Shown here: piece by piece, positions 1 through 7,160 of the stretch | Position numbering within the stretch: the stretch's first letter is position 1 | How the letters are laid out: each line of letters opens with the position of its first letter | Origin: Thermoleophilia bacterium | GTDB taxonomy: Bacteria > Actinomycetota > Thermoleophilia > Gaiellales > SKUG01 | Reading direction: 5' to 3' | Assembly: GCA_020438525.1 (NCBI GenBank) | Contig: JAGQUL010000235.1 | Span: forward strand, 1 to 16,332 | DNA: 16,332 bases | Notes under the pieces: model-generated | What the model was told of the DNA's origin: nothing | The model's database searches: none | The model's input: only the letters and a program-made list of their open reading frames with translations | Translations under genes and position numbers: made by a program

Positions 1-477
1 TCGCTGCGCTGCGACTGCGGCGAGCAGCTCGAGCGCTCGCTCGCCCAGATCGAGGCCGCAGGCCAGGGCGTGCTCGTGTACCTCGCACAGGAAGGGCGCG
101 GCATCGGCCTGGTCGAGAAGCTGCGCGCCTACGAGCTGCAGCAGAACGGCCGCGACACCGTCGACGCCAACACCGAGCTCGGTCACGAGGCCGATCCGCG
201 CGAGTTCCACGCGGCCGCGCACATCCTGCGCGACCTGGACGTTCGCTCGGTGCAGCTGCTCACCAACAACCCGCGCAAGCTCGAGGAGCTCCAGCGCTAC
301 GGCGTGCCGGTGACCAAGCGCGTGCCGATCGAGATCGCCGCGCGCGACACGAACCGCAGCTACCTCACCACGAAGCGCGATCGGCTCGGCCACATCCTGA
401 GCGACGACGCGCTGCAGGGCGCGCTCAACGGGTCGAGCGCCAGCTCGCACGCACAGGAGCCGAGCCTTGCCCGCTGA
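1..477 (+). CDS. ribA: GTP cyclohydrolase II, C-terminal part (RibA or RibBA fusion), cut by the window edge
   Basis: This enzyme opens GTP to 2,5-diamino-6-ribosylamino-pyrimidinone 5'-phosphate, the first committed step of riboflavin synthesis in the cytosol. The reading frame is open from base 1 and gives 158 residues. It begins inside the zinc site: SLRCDCG supplies two of the three zinc cysteines (E. coli RibA Cys65 and Cys67), and the first lies outside the window. QEGRGIGL, the tyrosine in RAYELQ, the catalytic Asp-x-Arg in ADPREF and LLTNNPRK all match the family. The C-terminus ends soon after the TKRDRLGH segment, as in RibA. The stop overlaps the ribH start, so the two are translationally coupled. 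Many actinobacteria carry RibBA with an N-terminal DHBP synthase domain; the missing 5' part hides whether this is such a fusion. The GTG at 70 is an internal codon, not the start. Confidence 0.95.
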   Translation, partial: SLRCDCGEQLERSLAQIEAAGQGVLVYLAQEGRGIGLVEKLRAYELQQNGRDTVDANTELGHEADPREFHAAAHILRDLDVRSVQLLTNNPRKLEELQRYGVPVTKRVPIEIAARDTNRSYLTTKRDRLGHILSDDALQGALNGSSASSHAQEPSLAR

Positions 478-1006
478 GGGACACGAGTTCGCGCCGGCGC
501 CTGCCGGAGCGTTCGTGCACTCCGGCGTGACCGCCGAGCAGTCGCCGACGGGTGCAGCCGGCTCGCGCTGGGGCATCGTCGTGGCTCGCTTCAACGGCGC
601 GATCACCGATGCGCTCTTCCAGGGTGCCGTGGACGAGCTGATCGCCGCAGGCGCTCGAGCCGAGCACATCAAGGCAGTATCGGTACCGGGTGCGGTCGAG
701 ATCCCGCACGCCGCGAACGCGCTCGCTGAGGCGAGCCACCACGTCGCTGGAGTGGTGGCGCTCGGCTGCGTGATCCGTGGCGAGACCGCGCACTTCGACT
801 ACGTCTGTCGCGCCGCGACCGACGGGATCATGCGCGTCGCGATCGACCACGACATCCCGATCGGTTTCGGGCTGCTCACCGTCGACACGCTCGCGCAGGC
901 TCAGGCCCGCGCGCAGACCGCCCCCGGCGGTCACAACGTGGGTCGCGACGCGGCACGCGCCGCGCTCGAGATGGCAGGCCTGAACCGCGTCGTGCGCTCC
1001 AGCTGA
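467..1006 (+). CDS. ribH: 6,7-dimethyl-8-ribityllumazine synthase (RibH)
   Basis: RibH condenses 5-amino-6-ribitylaminouracil with dihydroxybutanone phosphate to form lumazine, the penultimate step of riboflavin synthesis, usually as a pentamer or 60-mer shell. The 179 residues contain GIVVARFN (36-43), the VPGAVEIP substrate loop (73-80), GCVIRGETAHFDYVC with the catalytic histidine at 109, and a C-terminal helix ending LEMAGL. The TTG start at 467 overlaps the upstream stop and has an AGGAG at 455-459, seven bases before it, which supports this start. About 30 residues precede the usual N-terminus, longer than in B. subtilis RibH, and are low in complexity (Ala, Pro, Gly). An internal GTG start further in cannot be excluded. 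The gene ends 10 bp before the convergent membrane-protein gene. Confidence 0.95.
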   Translation: MPAEGHEFAPAPAGAFVHSGVTAEQSPTGAAGSRWGIVVARFNGAITDALFQGAVDELIAAGARAEHIKAVSVPGAVEIPHAANALAEASHHVAGVVALGCVIRGETAHFDYVCRAATDGIMRVAIDHDIPIGFGLLTVDTLAQAQARAQTAPGGHNVGRDAARAALEMAGLNRVVRSS

Positions 1007-1016
1007 CGCGCGCGGC

Positions 1017-3296
1017 TCAGCGCAGCCAGTCCGGCATCCAGCGGATCGCTCCGACCACGTTCGAGTAGTCGTCGGTCCATGCGTCGACGCCGCGGCCCGG
1101 ACGCAGCGGCTCCCAGCCGGCGACCCGATCGAGGCCCCGCAGGTCCTCGGGCGTTCGGGCGAGCGCGATCCAGTGCGACTTCGCGCCGTGCACGTCGAGC
1201 TGGGCGTGGGTGAGCCGGTCGTCGATGCGGTGGATCGCGGCGAGCCCGAGCTCGTGCGCGTCGGCCGCCACGACCGGCGCAAGGTCGAGGTGGCGACTCG
1301 ACACGTGCAGCAGCAGCACGCCGTGCGGGGTCGTGGCGTCGAGCCAGCTGCGGAACGCCTGCACGGTGAGCAGGTGCACGGGCACCGAGTCGCTCGAGTA
1401 GGCGTCGAGCACGAGCAGGTCGAACCGCTCCGCGTCCGGGTCACGCTCACGCGCCTCCACCTGCAGGCGCGCATCGCCGCGAACCACGTCCACGTCCACC
1501 TGTGATCCGCTCAGCCACGTGAACAGCTCGGGATCGCGAGCTGCATCGATCACGGCCGGATCGATCTCGAAGAACGTCCAGCGCTGCCACCGACGCTCGT
1601 ACGCGAGCAGCGCGCCGCTGCCCAGTCCCACCACGCCCACGTTCACGAACGGCTCGTCGCGCTGCAGCTCGTCGAACGCGTCGCCGACGGGACCGTCCTG
1701 CGTGTAGTAGCTGGTGGGCGTGCGCTCGTCGCCGGGGGTGGTGAGCTGCACGCCGTGCAGCGTGGTGCCGTGCAGCATCCGGTGGGAGTCATGGTCGGCC
1801 ATCACGCGCACGGTTCCGAAGAAGTTGCGGTTGGCGACGAGCACGCCGTCGACGTCGATCGATACCGCCAGGAACGTGGCCGCCGCCACGAGCACGATCC
1901 CCCACCGACGCAGCATCAGCGCTGCGATCGCCGCGCACACGAGCAGCAGCCCCGCGGTTCCAGCGAAGCGAATGCCGACGCCGTGCGACGCGACGTCGTC
2001 GAGCATGAGCGCGAGCAGCAGCGCCGCAAGCGTCAGCTCGGCGATGGTGGCGAGCGCTCGCAGGGCCGGCGACTCGATCCGTGGGTTCCAGGCCGGGCGC
2101 AGCAGCAGCACCGCGGCGAGCAGCAGCGGGTACTCGTAGATCGCGTCGAACCACGCGGGCGCGGCGAGCGCCACGAACATCCCGCCGATCGCGCCCCCCA
2201 CGCTCAGCAGCAGGTAGAAGGTCGTGAGGCGCTGCACGGGCGGGCGGTCGGCGTACAGGGTGGCGTGTGCGAGCAGCGCGGCGCTCGTCATTGCAGCCAG
2301 GTGGACGAGCACGCGCGTGGGGCTCGAGACGTGCAGGCGCTCCACCTCGATCAGCAGCACCGCGGCGACCGACACTGCGACGAGCACGCCGGCGACGCGC
2401 ACGCCCACGCGCAGGCGGCGACCGAACGTGAGCATGAAGCTCGCGAGATACAGCGCGAGCGGAACGACCCAGAGCAGCGGCGCGCTCGCTATGTCGGTGG
2501 TGATGTAGGTGGTCACGCCGAGCATCAGCGCCGACGGGATCGCCGCGATCACGATCCAGCGCAGCGCGCGCAGGCGACCGATCCGATCGGAGCCCGCGGC
2601 TGCGGGTGCGTCGACGTGGGGCATCGAAGCAGGCGCGTCACGATGTGCGATGCGGTCGTCGTCGTCGACCATCGCGGGGCGGTCCCGGGCGCGCACCACC
2701 AGCGCGCATGCCACGAGCCCGATCGCGAACGCCGCGAACGTGACCGACCAGGTCCGCGCCTGCGCGGCGCCGGTGAGGCGTGGCTCGAGCAGCAGCGGAA
2801 ACGCGAGCAGCCCGACCAGGCTGCCCGCGTTGCTCGCGACGTAGAGGTGGTACGGGTCGTGGGAGTCGGGCAGTTGCAGGGCCGAGTACCAGCGCTGCAG
2901 CGCGGGGCTCACGGTGGCGACCGCGAGGTAGGGGAGCCCCGCGGCGATCGCGAGCAGGCCCAGCACGTGCATCGCCGGGTGATCGATCACCGAGGAAGCG
3001 GTCGTACCCGTCGCGGCGTGGATCGCGATCGGCAGGAACGGCACGGCAGCCGCGGCGATCGCGAGCTGCACGAACACCTGGCGGCGCGGCCCGAGCCGAT
3101 CGAGCGACACGTGCGCGATCGCATAGCCCGCCAGCAGCGCCAGCTGGAAGAACACGACCGTGGCGTTCCACACGCCCGGCGAGCCACCGAAGCGTGGCAG
3201 CAGCTGCTTGGCGACCATCGGCTGCACGAGGAACACGAGCGCGGCCGCGAGGAACGCGGTCGTGCCGAACAGCAGGCGGATGCCGGAGCGGTGCAT
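1017..3296 (-). CDS. Fused polytopic membrane protein with spermidine-synthase-like domain
   Basis: The 759-residue product has two parts. Residues 1 to about 540 are a polytopic membrane region of many hydrophobic helices, including the family-typical segments VFLVQPMVAKQLLPRFGG near the N-terminus and YVASNAGSLVGLLAFP around helix five. Residues from about 552 form a Rossmann methyltransferase/spermidine-synthase fold: GLGSG (557-561) is the SAM or decarboxy-SAM loop, FFEIDP (575-580) binds the ribose, LDAYSSDSVP starts at 630, and WTDDYSN lies close to the end. This architecture matches proteins annotated as fused MFS/spermidine synthase. Their substrate is generally unproven, and a polyamine role is not shown here. 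The start at 3296 is chosen because a hydrophobic helix follows at once and AGGA lies about ten bases upstream. An in-frame ATG at 3335 would overlap the divergent gene's start codon. Confidence 0.85.
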   Translation of the reverse strand: MHRSGIRLLFGTTAFLAAALVFLVQPMVAKQLLPRFGGSPGVWNATVVFFQLALLAGYAIAHVSLDRLGPRRQVFVQLAIAAAAVPFLPIAIHAATGTTASSVIDHPAMHVLGLLAIAAGLPYLAVATVSPALQRWYSALQLPDSHDPYHLYVASNAGSLVGLLAFPLLLEPRLTGAAQARTWSVTFAAFAIGLVACALVVRARDRPAMVDDDDRIAHRDAPASMPHVDAPAAAGSDRIGRLRALRWIVIAAIPSALMLGVTTYITTDIASAPLLWVVPLALYLASFMLTFGRRLRVGVRVAGVLVAVSVAAVLLIEVERLHVSSPTRVLVHLAAMTSAALLAHATLYADRPPVQRLTTFYLLLSVGGAIGGMFVALAAPAWFDAIYEYPLLLAAVLLLRPAWNPRIESPALRALATIAELTLAALLLALMLDDVASHGVGIRFAGTAGLLLVCAAIAALMLRRWGIVLVAAATFLAVSIDVDGVLVANRNFFGTVRVMADHDSHRMLHGTTLHGVQLTTPGDERTPTSYYTQDGPVGDAFDELQRDEPFVNVGVVGLGSGALLAYERRWQRWTFFEIDPAVIDAARDPELFTWLSGSQVDVDVVRGDARLQVEARERDPDAERFDLLVLDAYSSDSVPVHLLTVQAFRSWLDATTPHGVLLLHVSSRHLDLAPVVAADAHELGLAAIHRIDDRLTHAQLDVHGAKSHWIALARTPEDLRGLDRVAGWEPLRPGRGVDAWTDDYSNVVGAIRWMPDWLR

Positions 3297-3333
3297 AGGT
3301 GCAGTTCCTACCTCGCGCGGGCACGACCTGCAC

Positions 3334-4176
3334 ATGGACGCATACGCGACGTGGTGGCATGCAGTGGTGCTCGGGGGCGCAGCCTACGCGCTGGCGTGGG
3401 CCTGCGTATGGAGCGTGCCGGCGATCATGGCGCAGCGAAACGACGTGGCCGACGTGGGCTGGGGCCTGCAGTTCGGGTTCCTCGCGCTCGTCACCGGCGG
3501 CGCCGTGAACCTGTTCGACTGGCGCGACGAGACGCGCGCCACGATCGTGGTGGTGCTCGTGTGCGCGTGGGGCCTGCGCCTGGCGCTGCACATCGGGCGG
3601 CGCGTGGTGGCGCACGACGAGGAGGACAAGCGCTACGCGAATATGCGGGCCGACTGGGGCGGTGGCCGACGACCGGTGCGGTCGCTGCTGCAGGTGTTCG
3701 TGCTGCAGGCGGCGATCGGGCTGGTCGTGGCCCAGCCGGTGCTGATCGCAGCGAGCGTGCACGACGGCGCCGAGTCGCTCGGCGTGCTCGACCTGCTCGG
3801 GGTCGTGCTCGTGATCGCCGGAACGCTGCTCGAGGCAACCGCAGATCGGCAGCTGCGGCGATTCCTCGCGCGGCGAGCGGCGGGCGAGGAGCAGCGGCGC
3901 TACCTCACCACCGGCGTGTGGGCGTGGAGCCGTCACCCCAACTATGCAGGCGATGCGATCACCTGGTGGGGATTCGGGCTGATCGGATTGGCCGCGGTGG
4001 TGAACATGGGCGCGTGGTGGCTCGCGATCCCGGTCGTGCTCGGCCCCGTGGTGATGACGCTGTTCCTGCGTTACGGATCGGGCGTGCCGATGACCGAGCG
4101 GGGGCGCGCCGGCCATCCCGAATGGGATGCGTACGTCGAGCGCACCGCGGCGTTCCTGCCGCGACCGCCGCGCTAG
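3334..4176 (+). CDS. DUF1295 / steroid 5-alpha-reductase-like membrane protein
   Basis: The 280-residue integral membrane protein has about seven hydrophobic segments (for example 9-32, 44-60, 70-86, 120-141, 150-168, 210-245). The signature block is TTGVWAWSRHPNYAGD at 192-207, with the Arg-His-Pro-Asn-Tyr core, preceded by EATADRQL (167-174) and followed by a C-terminal HPEWDAYVERTAAFLP. This is the DUF1295 layout, related to the C-terminal domain of 3-oxo-5-alpha-steroid 4-dehydrogenases and isoprenylcysteine methyltransferases. The family is thought to act on lipid or isoprenoid substrates, but the substrate here is unknown. The ATG at 3334 is 37 bp from the start of the divergent spermidine-synthase-like gene. 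No clear Shine-Dalgarno sequence precedes it. The frame stays open upstream to 3160, but that stretch lies inside the minus-strand gene. Confidence 0.87.
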   Translation: MDAYATWWHAVVLGGAAYALAWACVWSVPAIMAQRNDVADVGWGLQFGFLALVTGGAVNLFDWRDETRATIVVVLVCAWGLRLALHIGRRVVAHDEEDKRYANMRADWGGGRRPVRSLLQVFVLQAAIGLVVAQPVLIAASVHDGAESLGVLDLLGVVLVIAGTLLEATADRQLRRFLARRAAGEEQRRYLTTGVWAWSRHPNYAGDAITWWGFGLIGLAAVVNMGAWWLAIPVVLGPVVMTLFLRYGSGVPMTERGRAGHPEWDAYVERTAAFLPRPPR

Positions 4177-4208
4177 CAGAGGGTGGAGCGGGTGCCCAGC
4201 AACGAGCA

Positions 4209-4231
4209 CAGGCCGCGCGGTGCGCGGCCTG
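4209..4231. terminator. Hairpin between convergent genes, probable bidirectional terminator
   Basis: CAGGCCGCGC and its exact complement GCGCGGCCTG form a 10-bp stem around a 3-base loop (GGT). It sits in the 87-bp gap between the DUF1295 stop and the rpmB stop. No T-run follows on either strand, as is common for hairpins at gene ends in high-GC actinobacteria. Confidence 0.6.
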
Positions 4232-4263
4232 GCGGATGGCGTAGGGGCAGGGGAAAGGTGGCG

Positions 4264-4452
4264 CTAGGCCTTGGCGACGCGGTCGCTCTTCAGGCAGCGC
4301 GTGCACACGTAGGCGCGCTTTGCCTGGCCCTTCTCCACGATGCGCACGCGCTGCAGGTTCGCATCGAACCGGCGCTTGGTGGCGCGCATCGAGTGGCTCC
4401 GGTTCTGGCCGAATCCGGGGCCCTTGCCGCAGGTGTGACAGATCTTCGACAT
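4264..4452 (-). CDS. rpmB: 50S ribosomal protein L28, zinc-binding form
   Basis: This is a 62-residue, strongly basic ribosomal protein of the large subunit. It opens with MSKICHTCGKGPGFGQNRSH, the L28 N-terminal signature, followed by a RRFDANLQRVRI segment. Two CxxC pairs, CHTC (5-8) and CTRC near the C-terminus, mark the zinc-binding version that does not depend on the zinc-starvation paralogue system. The length and the C-terminal CLKS are typical. It is transcribed alone on the minus strand, divergent from degV with 53 bp between start codons, a rpmB-degV pairing common in Gram-positive bacteria. The leader is very short: a good extended -10 element sits nine bases before the ATG and no Shine-Dalgarno sequence is seen. 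Confidence 0.96.
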   Translation of the reverse strand: MSKICHTCGKGPGFGQNRSHSMRATKRRFDANLQRVRIVEKGQAKRAYVCTRCLKSDRVAKA

Positions 4453-4461
4453 AGCTGGCGA

Positions 4462-4470
4462 AGCATAGCA
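4462..4470 (-). promoter_or_regulatory. Extended -10 promoter element of rpmB
   Basis: On the minus strand TGC directly followed by TATGCT forms an extended -10 element ending nine bases before the rpmB ATG. Transcription would start only about two bases before the ATG, giving a near-leaderless mRNA. No convincing -35 box is seen at 16-18 bp, which an extended -10 can tolerate. Confidence 0.5.
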
Positions 4471-4505
4471 GGAGTCCGCGCCCGCGTGGGGAAGTCACGT
4501 CGAGC

Positions 4506-5393
4506 ATGCAGGGGAAGCAGGACGCCACCGGAACAATCGCGATCGTGACCGACGCGACTGCGGACGTCCCGCCCGCCGAACGCGACCCCGCGATGGGCAT
4601 CCCATGGCGCGTCGTTGCCGAGACCTGGCGCACCCCGGACGGCCTCGAGTTCCTCGACGACGGCTCCGACTCCCGCGAGCTGGTGGCGCTCGCGCTCGAA
4701 TCCGGCCTCGACCCCGAGCCCTCGGAGCCGAGCCGCGACGACTTCATCGGTGCCTACGAGCACCTGCGCGAGATCGATCGCGTGTTCTCGATCCATGCCC
4801 CCGCCAAGGCGTCCTGGGCGGTCGAACACGCACGCGAGGCCGCCGGCGCGTTCCCGAACGTTCGCGTGATCGAGACGAACGTCACCGGCATCGGGCTCGG
4901 ACTGCTCGCCGCCCGCGCCCGCGACATGTCGCTCGCAGGCGCGGGCCCGGACGATGTCGAGCGGTGGCTTCGTCGCCACCGCGAGGCGGTGAAGATGCTC
5001 GTCGTGCCCGATCGGTTCGACCCGATGGCAAGCCAGCGCGGGCTCTCCGCGCGGCTGCTCGCCGGGCGATCGATGCTCCACTCCGGGGAGGGAAGCGCGA
5101 CGTTCGACCGTTCGCGACGCCTGCGCACCAGGCGCGCGACCGTCGCGGCGATCGAGCGCTACTTCCTTGAGCACACGTCCGACGACGATTCGACGGTGCT
5201 GCACCTCGCGCTCGCACATGGCGACGCCGCCGGTGCGGTCGACCCGTTCCTCGACCTGCTCGAACGCATGCGTCCCCACGCCGAGGTGAGCCTGATCGGT
5301 CGTGTCGGCCCGCGCCTGATCCAGCAGCTCGGCGCGCGCTGCGTCGCGGCCGCGTGGGTCGAGGAGATCCCCGAGCCGCAGGGCGACGACTAG
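4506..5393 (+). CDS. Divergent DegV-family (FakB-like) protein
   Basis: DegV/FakB proteins bind a single fatty acid and present it to the kinase FakA. The 295-residue size and order fit: VTDATADVP at 14-22 (family VTDSTADLP), EPSRDDFIGAYE at 74-85, a VIET...GIGLGLLAA segment at 121-136, and a C-terminal domain with AHGDAAGA. Several residues usually tied to fatty-acid carboxylate binding look changed. The family IS-SGLSGT stretch is here IHAPAKAS (96-103), the YLRRGGRI stretch is not recognisable, and the C-terminal histidine of the GxHTGPG motif is absent. It may therefore bind a different ligand. No fakA (Dak2 kinase) gene is adjacent, although the two are often close. The ATG at 4506 follows a GGGGAAG about a dozen bases upstream, which is only fair support. 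GTG at 4545 is an alternative but would remove the first strand. Confidence 0.8.
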   Translation: MQGKQDATGTIAIVTDATADVPPAERDPAMGIPWRVVAETWRTPDGLEFLDDGSDSRELVALALESGLDPEPSEPSRDDFIGAYEHLREIDRVFSIHAPAKASWAVEHAREAAGAFPNVRVIETNVTGIGLGLLAARARDMSLAGAGPDDVERWLRRHREAVKMLVVPDRFDPMASQRGLSARLLAGRSMLHSGEGSATFDRSRRLRTRRATVAAIERYFLEHTSDDDSTVLHLALAHGDAAGAVDPFLDLLERMRPHAEVSLIGRVGPRLIQQLGARCVAAAWVEEIPEPQGDD

Positions 5394-5436
5394 CGCGAAC
5401 GTCGCGCGTCTGCTGGTGCTCGCCTCCGCCGCGCGA

Positions 5437-5442
5437 TACGCT
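5437..5442 (+). promoter_or_regulatory. Possible -10 element of rsmD
   Basis: TACGCT lies ten bases before the rsmD ATG, placing a start site about four bases upstream of the gene. There is no Shine-Dalgarno sequence before this ATG. The -35 region is not recognisable, so the call rests on position and on the similar arrangement at rpmB and the DUF177 gene. Confidence 0.35.
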
Positions 5443-5452
5443 TCCCGGACCG

Positions 5453-6073
5453 ATGCGAATCGTTGCTGGAACATTCCGAGGTCGTCGTCTCGCCGCCCCG
5501 CGCGGCCGTGACGTGCGTCCCACCGCCGACCGGGTGCGCGAGGCCGTGTTCTCGATCCTCGGCGCGGTCGAGGGCGAGGACGTGCTCGACCTCTTCGCGG
5601 GCACCGGCGCGCTCGGCTTGGAATCGCTCAGTCGCGGAGCGCGCAGCGCGACGTTCGTGGAGATCGACCGGCAGGCCCACGAGGTCGTGCGCCGCAACAT
5701 CGACGCGACGATCACCGACGGCGAGCACCAGGCGCACCTGATCAAGGGCGACGCGTCACGCGTCGTCCGATCGCTCGCGCTCGTGCAGGAACGCTTCGAC
5801 CTGATCTTCTTCGACCCGCCATACGACCGCACCGCCGAGCTCGTGGAGGAGATGCGCGAGACGCTCCCCACGATCTGCGCCCACGACGCGCGCGTGGTGC
5901 TCGAGGTCGCCACCCGGCACCGCGACGTGATCGCGCAGGCCGCTGCCAACTGGGGCGCGGAGCTGCAGGTCGAGCGAGCCTACGGCGACACGGTCGTGGG
6001 AATCCTCGTGCTCGACGGGCGTGAGGCGCAGGACCCCGCCGCGGACGTGGACGCGGACTCCGCCGGCGACTAG
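5453..6073 (+). CDS. rsmD: 16S rRNA (guanine966-N2)-methyltransferase RsmD
   Basis: RsmD methylates G966 of 16S rRNA in the assembled small subunit using SAM. The 206-residue protein starts MRIVAGTFRGRRL, the canonical beginning of the family, which decides the start at 5453 although the frame is open further upstream. RPTADRVREAVFSIL (22-36) is the RNA-proximal motif. DLFAGTGALG (46-55) is SAM motif I, VEID (69-72) binds ribose, and FFDPPY (119-124) is the catalytic NPPY-type motif for N-methylation of a base. An acidic tail after residue 190 is unremarkable. It stands between degV and coaD. In many actinobacteria recG lies just upstream of rsmD, but here only 59 bp separate degV and rsmD, so recG is absent from this spot. 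Confidence 0.93.
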   Translation: MRIVAGTFRGRRLAAPRGRDVRPTADRVREAVFSILGAVEGEDVLDLFAGTGALGLESLSRGARSATFVEIDRQAHEVVRRNIDATITDGEHQAHLIKGDASRVVRSLALVQERFDLIFFDPPYDRTAELVEEMRETLPTICAHDARVVLEVATRHRDVIAQAAANWGAELQVERAYGDTVVGILVLDGREAQDPAADVDADSAGD

Positions 6074-6097
6074 CAGACCGCAGGCGACGAGCTCCGC

Positions 6098-6120
6098 CGG
6101 CGACCCCTACCGCGTCGCCG
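6098..6120 (+). terminator. Possible terminator hairpin after rsmD
   Basis: CGGCGAC and GTCGCCG form a 7-bp stem with a 9-base loop, 25 bases past the rsmD stop. The first arm overlaps the second copy of a 13-bp direct repeat, CTCCGCCGGCGAC, found at 6058-6070 (end of rsmD) and 6092-6104. No T-run follows, so this is a weak call. Confidence 0.35.
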
Positions 6121-6164
6121 CCGAAATCGCGCGACACATCCCGAGGCTCGCCGCGCTCCGGCCA

Positions 6165-6211
6165 ACTACCTTGACGGTGGGCACCCTGTCGGGCGTTCTG
6201 GTCAAGGTAGT
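6165..6211. promoter_or_regulatory. 11-bp inverted repeat upstream of coaD
   Basis: ACTACCTTGAC at 6165-6175 and its exact complement GTCAAGGTAGT at 6201-6211 flank 25 bases. The spacer contains a small CCC-TGTC-GGG hairpin. The element lies in the 246-bp gap between rsmD and coaD, about 110 bases before the coaD ATG. It could be two operator half-sites 36 bp apart, or the stem of a structured leader RNA. TTGACG in the left arm resembles a -35 box, but the matching -10 position (CGTTCT) is poor. The rest of the gap shows only the rsmD hairpin and an in-frame upstream ATG discussed under coaD. Confidence 0.5.
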
Positions 6212-6319
6212 GCGACTCTCGGGGTCGTTCCTGCCGCGATTGCGCCGGATCGCACCATGTCGCACGATCCCTGCGACGACGACGGTTCCGCCTGCGCAGG
6301 CTGCGGGCATGACTCGACC

Positions 6320-6823
6320 ATGCCAGACCGAACTGCGATCTGCCCCGGTACCTACGACCCGCCGACGCTCGGCCACATGGACGTGATCCGTCGCGCGGCG
6401 CGGATGTTCGACCACGTCGTGGTCGCGGTCGTGCGAACGCCCCAGCACAAGTCGAGCCCGCTGTTCACCGCCGACGAGCGGATCGAGCTGCTGCGCGACG
6501 GGCTCAAGGACCTCGACAACGTCCGGGTGCGTGCGTTCACGACGCTCGTGGTGGACGTGGCCCGCGAGGAGGGCGCGAGCGTGCTCGTGAAGGGGCTGCG
6601 AGCCGTGTCGGACTTCGAGTGGGAGTTCCAGATGGCGCATCTCAACGCGGAGCTGGCGCCCGAGCTGGAGACGTGCTTCGTGATGAGCTACCCGGACTGG
6701 TCATTCGTGTCGTCGAGCGGCGTGCGCGAGGTCGCGGCGTTCGGCGGCGACGTGAGTCGGTACGTCACGCCGCTCGTCGCCGAGCAGATGGCGGCGAAGT
6801 ACGCGACCGGACGCGATGCCTGA
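6320..6823 (+). CDS. coaD: Phosphopantetheine adenylyltransferase (CoaD)
   Basis: CoaD transfers AMP from ATP to 4'-phosphopantetheine, giving dephospho-CoA, the penultimate step of coenzyme A synthesis. The 167 residues carry the nucleotidyltransferase motif TLGH (16-19) after CPGTYDPP, KGLRAVSDFEWEFQMA (91-106) for phosphopantetheine binding, and the C-terminal WSFVSSSGVREVA (127-139), which binds the ATP phosphates. Length and motif spacing are normal. ATG 6320 is chosen because it places the beta strand AICPGT right at the N-terminus, as in the family; its ribosome-binding site is weak. The frame stays open to an ATG at 6257, which would add 21 residues with four cysteines. The TGA stop abuts the stop of the next gene on the opposite strand inside one TGATCA. 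Confidence 0.95.
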   Translation: MPDRTAICPGTYDPPTLGHMDVIRRAARMFDHVVVAVVRTPQHKSSPLFTADERIELLRDGLKDLDNVRVRAFTTLVVDVAREEGASVLVKGLRAVSDFEWEFQMAHLNAELAPELETCFVMSYPDWSFVSSSGVREVAAFGGDVSRYVTPLVAEQMAAKYATGRDA

Positions 6824-7075
6824 TCAGGCTGCAATCGCCGCCGACGCGTAGGCCTGGCGGACGCTCTCGACGCGCATGCGGGCGGCGACCGCGGCCCGTC
6901 GGCGATCGAGCTCGGCCTGCTCGCGGCGGAGCGCGGCGATCATTCCCTGATGCAGGGCGGTGAGGCCGTTGGCAGCCTCGGCGGTGGCGGCGGCGCCGCG
7001 GCGGGCGTTGCGCTGGTCGAGCATGGCGAGGATCACGGTGCGGCTGATGCTGCGGTTTCGAGTGTGGTCCTGCAT
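6824..7075 (-). CDS. Small charged helical protein, unknown function
   Basis: This 83-residue product is not recognised. The first 30 residues are basic (HTRNRSISRTVILAMLDQRN); the rest is Ala/Arg/Glu-rich and would form a long amphipathic helix or coiled coil (about 30-75, including ALRREQAELDRRRAAVAARM). There is no signal peptide or membrane segment. The ATG at 7075 is preceded by a GGGGG run about eight bases upstream, and GTG-initiated extensions beyond it look less likely. The gene converges on coaD with no gap: both stop codons share TGATCA. Its upstream region, up to the EF-hand gene, carries the repeat cluster at 7161-7198. Reality as a gene is supported by the ribosome-binding site and compact fit, not by family match. 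Confidence 0.55.
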   Translation of the reverse strand: MQDHTRNRSISRTVILAMLDQRNARRGAAATAEAANGLTALHQGMIAALRREQAELDRRRAAVAARMRVESVRQAYASAAIAA

Positions 7076-7160
7076 GTCCGTTGCCCCCGTAAGTCCTGGT
7101 CCGTGCGGCGCGTCCGGCGCCTCGCACCTCAACCATGCGACGACAGGGGCAGGTCGCGAG

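Noticed and set aside
1755..4244. Open frame of 829 codons on the plus strand
   Set aside because: It lies antisense to the well-supported spermidine-synthase-like gene and then runs through DUF1295 in another phase. Its translation is His/Arg/Gln-rich without domains, a typical shadow in high-GC DNA.
4290..5474. Minus-strand frame of 394 codons opposite degV
   Set aside because: It is antisense to degV and overlaps rpmB in a different phase; the translation has no recognisable domain.
6058..6104. 13-bp direct repeat CTCCGCCGGCGAC at the rsmD end as an attachment site
   Set aside because: Only 21 bp separate the copies, nothing mobile lies between them, and the motif is simple GC-rich sequence.
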